Of a stretch of 64,000 nt of DNA, positions 17,104 to 25,079 are shown one piece after another. Every line of letters starts with the position of its first letter. Position 1 is the stretch's first letter. The notes under the pieces were generated by a model. That model was given only the letters and a program-made list of their open reading frames with translations. It had not been told where the DNA came from and searched no databases. Both the position numbers and the translations under genes were made by a program. This DNA is from Actinacidiphila yeochonensis CN732. Its GTDB lineage: Bacteria > Actinomycetota > Actinomycetes > Streptomycetales > Streptomycetaceae. The stretch covers positions 2,418,001 through 2,482,000 of the forward strand of contig NZ_JQNR01000005.1 of NCBI RefSeq assembly GCF_000745345.1. The letters run 5' to 3'.

Positions 17104-20100
17104 GTGGCAAACCGTCTCAACAGCCCCGAGCAGCTGAAGGAGCTGCTGGGCATCCCGTTCACCCCGGAGCAGCTGGCGTGTGTGACCGCGCCGCCCGCGC
17201 CCGGGGTGATCGTCGCGGGCGCCGGCTCGGGGAAGACGACGGTGATGGCCGCCCGGGTGGTGTGGCTGGTGGGCACCGGGCAGGTCGCCCCGGAGCAGGT
17301 GCTGGGCCTGACGTTCACCAACAAGGCCGCGGCCGAGCTGTCCGAGCGGGTCCGGCGGGCCCTGGTCCAGGCGGGCGTCGTGGCCTCCGCCCCGGATGCG
17401 GCCGACCCCTGGCCGCCGGGCGGCGCCGAGGAGGACGCCCAGGGCGAGCCCCGGATCTCCACCTACCACGCCTTCGCGGGGCAGCTGCTGAAGGACCACG
17501 GCATGCGTATCGGCCTGGAGCCCAGCGCCCGGCTGCTCGCCGACGCCACCCGCTTCCAGCTTGCCGCCAAGGTGCTGCGCTCGGCCCCCGGCCCCTACCC
17601 GTCCCTCACCAAGGGCCTGCCCACCCTGGTGGGCGACCTGCTGGCGCTCTCCGGTGAGCTGGCCGAGCACCTGGCCACCCCTGAGCGGCTGCGCGCCGTC
17701 GACGCCGTCCTGGCCGAGGAGCTGGCCGGCGTGGACCCGGCCCGCCGGGGCAACGCCTGGGTGAAGGAGGTCGCCCCGGCCGTCGCCGCCCGGCGGGAGC
17801 TGGCCGAGCTGGCCGCCGCCTACCGCGAGGAGAAGGCCGCCCGCGACCTGCTCGACTTCGGCGACCAGATAGCCCTGTCGGCCCGGCTGGCCCAGGAACG
17901 GCCCGAGGTCGGCGCCCTGCTGCGCGACCAGTACCGGGTGGTGCTGCTCGACGAGTACCAGGACACCTCGGTGGCCCAGCGGGTGCTGCTGGCCGGGCTC
18001 TTCGGCGGTGGCACCGGCCACCCGGTGACCGCCGTCGGCGACCCCTGCCAGGCCATCTACGGCTGGCGCGGCGCCTCCGTGGCGAACCTGGACGACTTCC
18101 CCCGCCACTTCCCGTACGCCGACGGCCGCCCCGCCGACCGGTACGCGCTCAGCGAGAACCGCCGCTCCGGCGGCCGCCTGCTGGCCCTGGCCAACACCCT
18201 CGCCGCTGAGCTGCGCGCCCGCCACGAGGGTGTCGAGGCGCTGCGGCCCGCCCCCGGCGCCGAACACGACGGCATGGTGCGCTGCGCCCTGCTGCCCACC
18301 CAGGAGGAGGAGACCGCCTGGCTCGCCGACTCCGTCGCCCACCTGGTGCGCACCGGCACCAGTCCCGGCGGGATCGCCGTGCTGTGCCGCACCGCCGGGC
18401 ACTTCTCCGCCCTGCACGCCGCCCTGGTGGCCAGGGACGTGCCTGTGGAGGTGGTGGGCCTGTCCGGGCTGCTGCACCTGCCCGAGGTGGCCGATCTGGT
18501 CGCCGTCTGCGAGGTGCTCCACGACCCGACGGCCAACGCGTCCCTGGTGCGGCTGCTGACCGGCCCGCGCTGGCGGATCGGCCCGCGCGACCTGGCGCTG
18601 CTCGGCCGCCGCGCCCGGCTGCTGGTGGGGCGCGGCGGCCGGCCGGAGGACGGCGCCGACCGGCTGGCGGCCGCCGTCGAGGGCGTCGACCCCGCCGAGA
18701 CGGTCTCCCTCACCGACGCCCTGGAGACCTTCCTCGCCGCCGAGGACGCCGCCCCGGACGACGGCCTGCCCTTCTCGGCCGAGGCCCGGGTGCGCTTCGC
18801 CCGGCTGGCCGCCGAGGTACGGGAGCTGCGCCGCTCGCTGGCCGACCCGCTCATGGACGTGCTGCACCGGGTCCTCGCCGTCACCGGCCTGGAGGTCGAG
18901 CTGTCGGCGTCCCCGCACGCCCTGGCGGCCCGCCGCCGCGAGACGCTGCACGCCTTCCTGGACGTCGCCGCCTCCTTCGCCGCCCTGGACGGCGAGGTGA
19001 CGCTGCTGGCCTTCCTCGGCTTCCTGCGCACCGCCGCACAGTACGAGAAGGGCCTGGACTCCTCGCTGCCCGGCGGCGAGGACACCGTCAAGGTGCTCAC
19101 CGCGCACAAGGCCAAGGGCCTGGAGTGGGACGTGGTGGCCGTTCCCGGCCTGGTCGCCAAGGGGTTCCCCAGTGAGCGCGGCAGGGAGCTGTGGCCGTTC
19201 AACGCCAAGGTGCTGCCGCACGGGCTGCGCGGCGACGCGGCGACCCTGCCCGACGTGGCCGAGTGGACGAAGGCCGGCCTCGACGCCTTCCGGGAGGCCA
19301 TGAAGGAGCACCAGCGGATCGAGGAGCTGCGGCTGGGCTACGTGACCTTCACCCGGCCGCGCTCCCTGCTGCTGGGCTCCGGCCACTGGTGGGGCGGCAC
19401 GCAGTCCCGGCCGCTGGGGCCGTCCGCCTTCCTGGAGGCCCTGCGCGAGCACTGCGAGGCCGGTTACGGCGAGGTGGAGGCGTGGGCCGAGCAGCCCGCA
19501 CCGGACGAGAGGAACCCCGCGCTGGAGGCCGCGGTCGAGCCGCCGTGGCCGCTGCCGCTGGATCCCGCTGCCCTGGAACGGCGCCGGACCGCCGCGCGGG
19601 CGGTGCTCACCGGGGTCGAGGCGGAGCGGGAGCGGGCGGCGGCCGCCCGCCAGGCACCCGCCCGCCCGGCACCCGGCATACCGGGGGAGGGCGGCTCGCC
19701 GGTCCTGCCGCACCAGGGGCGCCCGGAGCGGGACGAGGGGGCCGCGGCGGAGGTCGGGCACGGGCTGCCGCCGGAGGAGCTCCGTACCGTGGCCGCCTGG
19801 GACCGCGACCTGACCGCCCTGACCGGGGAGCTGCGCCGGGCCCGGCTGGGCGGAAGGGACGTACCGCTACCGCGCACCCTGACGGCCACCCAGCTGCTGC
19901 GGCTGGCCGCCGACCCCGACGGGCTGGCCGCCGAGCTGGCCCGCCCCATGCCGCGGCCCCGGCACCGGCGGCCCGCCGCGGCACGCGCTTCCACGCCTGG
20001 CTGGAGTCGCGGTTCGAGGTGCGGCCGCTGTTCGGGCCCGAGGAGCTGCCCGGCGTCGAACCCGGCGACGACATCGCCGACGAGCAGGACCTCGCCGCCC

Positions 20101-20480
20101 TCAAGGCCGCGTTCCTGCGTACCCCCTACGCCGAACGCACCCCCTACCGGGTCGAGGTGCCGTTCACCCTGGCGCTGGCCGGACGGCTCATCCGAGGGCG
20201 CATCGACGCCGTCTACCGCCTCCCGGAGGCGGCGGAGGAGACGTACGAGATCGTCGACTGGAAGACCGGCCGCAGCCCCGACACCGCGGACCCGCTGCAA
20301 CTGGCCGTCTACCGGGTGGCCTGGGCCGAGCAGCAGGGAGTGCCGCTGGACCGGGTCCGGGTGGCGTTCCTGCACGTGCGCACCGGGCGGCTGGTCCGCC
20401 CGGCCGGCCTGCCCGACCGGGCGGCCCTGGAGCGCCTGCTCGCGCCCGAGGGCGGCGGCGACGCGGACAGCGCCCGGTAG
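17104..20480 (+). CDS. adnB: AdnB-type helicase-nuclease, reading frame broken before the nuclease domain
   Basis: Second subunit of AdnAB. SF1 motor with Walker A GAGSGKTT (39-46), LLDEYQDTSVAQR (about 281), IYGWRGASV, ENRRSGG, TAHKAKGLEWD and GYVTFTRPR. The RecB-like nuclease (RFHAWLESRF, then YEIVDWKTGRSPDT and LQLAVYRVAW) is encoded in the frame one base back, ending at 20480. The switch falls near 19957-19960, a CCCC run; adding one C gives PMPRPPAPAARRGTRFHAW and an intact protein of about 1,125 aa. As written, the motor frame reads on into arginine-rich noise to 20685. GTG start with TAGCCT six bases upstream suggests a leaderless transcript in addition to read-through from adnA. Confidence 0.88.
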
Positions 20481-20826
20481 CGGTAGCGGGCGGCCTGAAA
20501 GGATGTTGGGGGAGGCCGGGGGCGACGGCTCGGTGGCCTCGGGACGGCGGTTCGGAGGGCGGTCGAGCGGGCCGTGCCACCGCGCGGAGGCGCCGCGGCG
20601 TGACGCAGTCGACACCCGGCGCCCGGCGCGCGCACCCCGGGGCGACTCCAGGCGGCCCGCCCGGCATGCCCCGAAACGCACATGAAACGCCGCAGGAGGC
20701 CCTCGCGCGGGGCGCCCGGGTCCCTGACCCCGGCCGGGCGTCCGCAGGCCCGGACACCCCGCCGGCGCCCCCGGCAGCCCCCACCGGTCCGGAGGGCCCC
20801 CTTACCCGGCCGGTAGGCTGAAAACC
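20481..20826. other. Intergenic region between adnB and the dipeptidase gene
   Basis: No gene seen. The out-of-frame adnB continuation runs through it to 20685. GC-rich, with short repeats such as GGGCGACGG and CCCCCGG runs but no clean terminator. AACCATGCG marks the dipeptidase start with a weak upstream purine-rich site. Confidence 0.4.
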
Positions 20827-22245
20827 ATGCGCACCACCCCGGACAACGCCGTCCAGCCCGCCATCGACGAGTACGCTGCCGCCTTCCTCTCCGACCTCAA
20901 GGAATGGCTCCGCATCCCCTCCGTCTCCGCCGACCCGGAACACGCCCCGGACGTACGGCGGAGCGCCGAGTGGCTGGCCGAGGCGCTGCGGCGGACCGGT
21001 TTCCCGGTCGCCGAGGTGTGGCCCACCGAGGGCGGCCCCGCCGTCTTCGCCGAGTGGCCCAGCGGTGAGCCGGACGCGCCCACGGTGCTCGTCTACGGCC
21101 ACCACGACGTGCAGCCCGCCGCCCGCGAGGACGGCTGGTCCACCGACCCGTTCGAGCCCGTGGAGCAGGACGGGCGGCTGCGGGCCCGGGGCGCCGCCGA
21201 CGACAAGGGCCAGGTCTTCCTGCACACCCTCGGGCTGCGCGCCCACCTCGCGGCGACCGGCCGCACCGCGCCCGCCGTCAACCTCAAGCTGCTGGTGGAG
21301 GGCGAGGAGGAGTCCGGGTCGCCGCACTTCGGCGCGCTGATCCGGCAGCACGCGGACCGGCTGGCCTGCGACACCGTGATCGTCTCCGACACCGGCATGT
21401 GGGCCGAGGACACCCCCACGGTCTGCACCGGGATGCGCGGCCTGGTCGACGGCCAGGTCGACCTCTTCGGCCCCGACCAGGACATCCACTCCGGCTCCTT
21501 CGGGGGCGCGGTGCCCAACCCGGCCACCGAGGCCGCCCGGCTGGTCGCCGCCCTGCACGACGAGGACCGCAGAGTCGCCATCACGGGCTTCTACGACGGC
21601 GTGGCCGAGCTCACCGCGCGGGAGCGGGAGCTCTTCGCCGAACTGCCCTTCGACGAGGCCGCCTGGCTGCGCACCGCCAGGTCGCACGCCGCCCTCGGCG
21701 AGCACGGCCACAGCACCCTGGAGCGGATCTGGGCCCGCCCCACCGCCGAGATCAACGGCATCCACAGCGGGTACGGCGGCCCCGGCGGCAAGACGATCGT
21801 GCCCGCCGCCGCGCAGATCAAGTTCTCCTTCCGGCTCGTCGCCGGCCAGGACACCGCCCGGGTGCGGCAGCTGTTCACCGACTGGGTCGCCGAGCGGCTG
21901 CCCGAAGGCGTCCGGCACGAGGTCCGCTTCTGGGGCGAGGGCACCCGCCCCTGCCTCACCCCGCTGGACCACCCGGCGCTGCGCTCGCTGGTCCGTGCCA
22001 TGGGCCGCGCCTTCGGGCAGGAGGTCCGCTACACCCGCGAGGGCGGCTCCGGACCCGCCGCCGACCTCCAGGACGTCCTGGGCGTCCCGGTGCTGTTCCT
22101 GGGGATCTCCGTGCCGTCCGACGGCTGGCACTCGGTGGACGAGAAGGTCGAGCTCGACCTGCTCTTCAAGGGGGTGCGGACGGCCGCCCACCTCTGGCAG
22201 GAGCTGGCCGACGAGTGGGCGGCCACGCCCTGGCCCGCCGCCTGA
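20827..22245 (+). CDS. M20 family dipeptidase (metallopeptidase)
   Basis: Cytosolic zinc dipeptidase, 472 aa. Metal and catalytic landmarks are in order: YGHHDVQPA (metal histidine and the catalytic aspartate two residues on, about 91-98), RGAADDKGQ (bridging aspartate), EGEEESGS (general base and metal glutamates), DTGMW, DIHSGSFGG and GYGGPGGKTIVPAAAQ. A late metal ligand is suggested by FKGVR and WHSVDE. The family is the PepV/CNDP-like M20 group that cleaves non-specific dipeptides. ATG start. It stands alone upstream of nudC, 86 bases apart and in the same direction. Confidence 0.9.
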   Translation: MRTTPDNAVQPAIDEYAAAFLSDLKEWLRIPSVSADPEHAPDVRRSAEWLAEALRRTGFPVAEVWPTEGGPAVFAEWPSGEPDAPTVLVYGHHDVQPAAREDGWSTDPFEPVEQDGRLRARGAADDKGQVFLHTLGLRAHLAATGRTAPAVNLKLLVEGEEESGSPHFGALIRQHADRLACDTVIVSDTGMWAEDTPTVCTGMRGLVDGQVDLFGPDQDIHSGSFGGAVPNPATEAARLVAALHDEDRRVAITGFYDGVAELTARERELFAELPFDEAAWLRTARSHAALGEHGHSTLERIWARPTAEINGIHSGYGGPGGKTIVPAAAQIKFSFRLVAGQDTARVRQLFTDWVAERLPEGVRHEVRFWGEGTRPCLTPLDHPALRSLVRAMGRAFGQEVRYTREGGSGPAADLQDVLGVPVLFLGISVPSDGWHSVDEKVELDLLFKGVRTAAHLWQELADEWAATPWPAA

Positions 22246-22331
22246 TGCGCGGCGGAACCGCCGCCGGGCAGCAGCGGACACAGGACAGCAGCAGCGCGGA
22301 GTACGCGCATGACGGGAGTTGGGAAGCAGCA

Positions 22332-23276
22332 GTGACCGGTCTCGACGTGACAGCCCATCCGATCGCCCTCACCACCACGGGGGTGGACCGGGCCGCCCAC
22401 CACCGCCTCGACGAGGCGTGGCTGGCGGCGGCCTGGAGCCACCCCACCACCCGTGTCTTCGTCGTCTCCGGCGGCCAGGTGCTGGTCGAGGACACCCCGG
22501 ACGGCGGCACCGGACTCGTCATGACCCCCGCCTTCGACGCCCCCGAGACCGAGCAGCACCGCTACTTCCTGGGCATCGACCCGGCGGGCGTGCGCTACTT
22601 CGCCCTCCAGAAGGACACCCTGCCCGGCAGGCTCGACGACGTGGCGCGCCCGGCCGGGCTGCGCGAGGTCGGCGGCCTGCTGTCGCCGCTGGAGGCCGGC
22701 CTGATGGTGCACGCCGTCGCGCTGGAGAACTGGCAGCGGATGCACCGCTTCTGCTCCCGTTGCGGGGAGCGCACCGTCATCGCCGCCGCCGGCCACATCC
22801 GGCGCTGCCCCGCCTGCGGCGCCGAGCACTACCCGCGGACCGACCCGGCCGTCATCATGCTGGTCACCGACGACCAGGACCGGGCCCTGCTCGGCCGTCA
22901 GGTGCACTGGCCGGAAGGCCGCTTCTCCACGCTGGCGGGCTTCGTCGAACCGGGCGAGTCCATCGAGCGGGCGGTGCGCCGCGAGGTCTTCGAGGAGGCC
23001 GGGGTGGTGGTCGGCGAGGTCGCGTACGTGGCCAGCCAGCCGTGGCCCTTCCCGTCCAGCCTGATGCTCGGCTTCATGGCCCGGGCCACCAAGTCCGACA
23101 TCCACGTCGACGGCGAGGAGATCCACGAGGCGCGCTGGTTCTCCCGCGAGGACCTGCGGGCGGCCTTCGCCGCCGGCGAGGTGCTGCCCCCGTTCGGGAT
23201 CTCGATCGCCGCCCGGCTCATCGAGCTCTGGTACGGCGAACCGCTCCCCGGGAAGGGCGGCACCCCCCGCCCCTGA
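22332..23276 (+). CDS. nudC: NudC, NAD(+) diphosphatase / RNA decapping Nudix enzyme
   Basis: Hydrolyses NAD(H) and removes NAD caps from RNA 5' ends in the cytosol. 314 aa. Zinc ribbon of two CxxC pairs (FCSRCGE near 141-144, CPACGAE near 159-162), YPRTDPAVIM, a full Nudix box (GFVEPGESIERA then REVFEEAG, about 204-226), and the diagnostic NudC signature SQPWPFPSS about ten residues after it. GTG 22332 was chosen; the upstream GCAGCAG gives a poor ribosome-binding site, so a nearby alternative start is possible. A NudC orthologue also sits near uvrD2 and mycoredoxin in mycobacteria. Confidence 0.93.
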   Translation: MTGLDVTAHPIALTTTGVDRAAHHRLDEAWLAAAWSHPTTRVFVVSGGQVLVEDTPDGGTGLVMTPAFDAPETEQHRYFLGIDPAGVRYFALQKDTLPGRLDDVARPAGLREVGGLLSPLEAGLMVHAVALENWQRMHRFCSRCGERTVIAAAGHIRRCPACGAEHYPRTDPAVIMLVTDDQDRALLGRQVHWPEGRFSTLAGFVEPGESIERAVRREVFEEAGVVVGEVAYVASQPWPFPSSLMLGFMARATKSDIHVDGEEIHEARWFSREDLRAAFAAGEVLPPFGISIAARLIELWYGEPLPGKGGTPRP

Positions 23277-23677
23277 GGGGCCGCGGGGCTCCGGGGGCCT
23301 GGGGCTCCGCTGCTTCGGGCCCTTGAGGGCGCCGAAACCCGGGCCTCCCGCCTCCTGGCTCCCGGACGCCCCGGCGTCCGGGAGGACGGGAGCGGCCCGT
23401 CCGTGTGCACGCCCCGCGGGCGCTGCCGGTGTGCCCGGCGCGTGTCCAGCGCCGTCCTGTGCCGTCCGGCGCCTGTCCTGTGCCGTCCAGACGCCGGCCT
23501 ATGGCGTTCCGTGCCCCTGGGTGCCCGTCAGCGGCCGAACGGGTTGCACCGGCGGGTGATTGTGGCGGAAACCTCCAGCGCGGGCCTGTCCGCCCGTCGC
23601 TGACTGGTACCAAGTCTCACGCCGCACCACCGTGCACCACCGGGACCGGCACTCCCACCCCCCCACCGGGAGGACAC
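23277..23677. other. Intergenic region with terminator, nudC to amidase
   Basis: Contains a perfect 12-bp-arm hairpin at 23359-23384 (two-base loop), the likely nudC terminator. Downstream (about 23440-23510) come imperfect repeats of CCTGTGCCGTCC. A near-palindrome GACTGGTACCAAGTC at 23600-23614 may be an operator for the amidase gene. No gene seen. Confidence 0.6.
23359..23384 (+). terminator. nudC terminator hairpin
   Basis: Perfect 12-bp arms 23359-23370 and 23373-23384 with a CC loop, about 80 bases after the nudC stop. Confidence 0.7.
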
Positions 23678-24445
23678 ATGGCACCGTCCGAGCCCCCGCA
23701 CGACCACTCCGGACCGACCCGCCGCGCCTTCCTGGGGTCGTCGGCCACCGTGCTCGGCCTGAGCGCCGGGGCCGCCCTCCTGGGCGCCACCGCCGCACAC
23801 GCCGACACCGCGGATGCCGGCACGGCCCGTGCCGGCGCCGCACGCGCCGGCACGAGGGAGGCCGGTCGCAAGGACGTGGCGCGGCTCTCCGCCGCCGTCC
23901 AGGAACCCGAGGTCTTCGGCACGGCCGCCTGGGACGCCAGGCCGCCGGCGTACCCGGTGAGCCTCGCGGGGAACAACCCGGACAAGATCATCGTGCACCA
24001 CACGGCGTTCGCGAACACCGCGGACGCCGGCACCTCGGGCTCGTTCGCCGTCGCGCACGAGATCCAGGACCTGCACATGGACACCAACGGCTGGATCGAC
24101 TCGGGCCAGCACTTCACCATCAGCCGCAGCGGCATCGTCATGGAGGGCCGCCACCGCAGCCTGGAGCGGCTCCGGCACGGCAGCGACATGGTGGTCGGCG
24201 CGCACACCGTCGGGCAGAACAGCCAGGGCATCGGCATCGAGGGCAACGGCACCTACAGCGCGGCCGCTCCGCCGGACCCGCTCTACGACAGCCTCGTCGG
24301 GCTGTGCGCGTACATCTGCGGGCAGTACGCACTGGACCCGGCGGAGATCTACGGCCACCGTGACTTCAACGACACCGAGTGCCCCGGCGACGTGCTGTAC
24401 GGCATGCTGCCGCGCCTGCGCGCGGACGTGGCCGGCCGGCTGTAG
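23678..24445 (+). CDS. Tat-exported N-acetylmuramoyl-L-alanine amidase (PGRP/amidase_2 family)
   Basis: Extracellular zinc amidase that cuts the lactyl-peptide bond of peptidoglycan. The signal peptide begins PTRRAFLGSS (twin arginines at residues 15-16) and continues LGLSAGAALLGATAAHA, cleaved after AHA. An alanine/glycine linker follows. The amidase domain begins near residue 85: IIVHHTAF (first zinc histidine, about 106), WIDSGQHFTISRSG, GAHTVGQNSQGIGIEGN, and GHRDFNDTECPG near 226 (second zinc histidine and cysteine). 255 aa. ATG with GGGAGG five bases upstream. Stands alone; a role in cell-wall turnover is inferred from family. Confidence 0.9.
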   Translation: MAPSEPPHDHSGPTRRAFLGSSATVLGLSAGAALLGATAAHADTADAGTARAGAARAGTREAGRKDVARLSAAVQEPEVFGTAAWDARPPAYPVSLAGNNPDKIIVHHTAFANTADAGTSGSFAVAHEIQDLHMDTNGWIDSGQHFTISRSGIVMEGRHRSLERLRHGSDMVVGAHTVGQNSQGIGIEGNGTYSAAAPPDPLYDSLVGLCAYICGQYALDPAEIYGHRDFNDTECPGDVLYGMLPRLRADVAGRL

Positions 24446-24545
24446 CCCCGGCCCCGCCGTCAAGGGGCTCACCGGGCGTGCCCGGCTCGGCCGGGGACGG
24501 CACGGGCCGACCGACGACCCGGCCGTCGACAAGGCCCCGCGCGCT

Positions 24546-24642
24546 GCCGTACGAGGCGCCCCACAGCGGTGGCCGCGGGGCACCTCGTACGGCGGCGGGG
24601 CCGGACCCCGTCTCCCGGGTGCCCGTTCGCCGGACACCCGGG
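24546..24642. terminator. Two hairpins between the convergent amidase and mycoredoxin genes
   Basis: Hairpin 1 has arms 24546-24562 and 24577-24593 (17 bp, one mismatch). Hairpin 2 has arms 24614-24621 and 24635-24642. Together they close both convergent transcripts. Confidence 0.75.
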
Positions 24643-24648
24643 CGGGGC

Positions 24649-24903
24649 TCAGGCGCTGAGCGCCTTGGAGACCTGGGCGAGGCTGGGGTTGGTCATCGTG
24701 GTGCTGGTGCCGGAGGGGGCGACGACGACCACGGTGGGCACGGTCTGGTTGCCGCCGTTGGCCTCCTCCACGAGCTTCGCGGAGGCCGGGTCGTGCTCGA
24801 TGTTGATCTCGGTGTACGCGATGCCCTCGCGGTCGAGCTGACTCTTGAGCCGCCGGCAGTAGCCGCACCACGTGGTGCTGTACATCGTCACAGTGCCCGA
24901 CAT
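24649..24903 (-). CDS. mrx1: Mycoredoxin (glutaredoxin-like, mycothiol-dependent)
   Basis: 84-residue thioredoxin-fold reductase that removes mycothiol from protein mixed disulfides. The active site is WCGYC near residues 12-16, the CGYC form typical of Mrx1. The cis-proline TVPTVV and the helix SQLDREGIAYTEINIE match the family. Full length, ATG start at 24903 on the minus strand. It is divergent from uvrD2 and carries a perfect SigR promoter, as expected for a thiol-redox gene. Mycobacteria keep the same pair (mycoredoxin and uvrD2) side by side. Confidence 0.93.
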   Translation of the reverse strand: MSGTVTMYSTTWCGYCRRLKSQLDREGIAYTEINIEHDPASAKLVEEANGGNQTVPTVVVVAPSGTSTTMTNPSLAQVSKALSA

Positions 24904-24969
24904 CGCTGGCCTCGTTCCTCGTCAGTCCCGGTGGGTCCGTCGCCGCTGAAAGCGGCGTCCGGGCCGGTC

Positions 24970-24996
24970 AACGCAGGAGCGCGCCGGAACATTCCC
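24970..24996 (-). promoter_or_regulatory. SigR-type promoter of the mycoredoxin gene
   Basis: Read on the minus strand: GGGAAT (24996-24991), 18 bases, GTT (24972-24970), then GAC. Exact match to the SigR consensus. The gene starts 67 bases downstream. Confidence 0.85.
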
Positions 24997-25079
24997 GCAC
25001 CGGGTCCGCCGAACGGGGGGCTGCGGGGACCTGTGGACAACGCGCACGGTCCGCCGGACGAACCTGGCACAGTGGCGGG

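Noticed and set aside
16684..19761. A 1,025-codon minus-strand frame opposite adnA-adnB
   Set aside because: Glycine/arginine-rich shadow frame with no motif; the plus strand carries clear helicase motifs.
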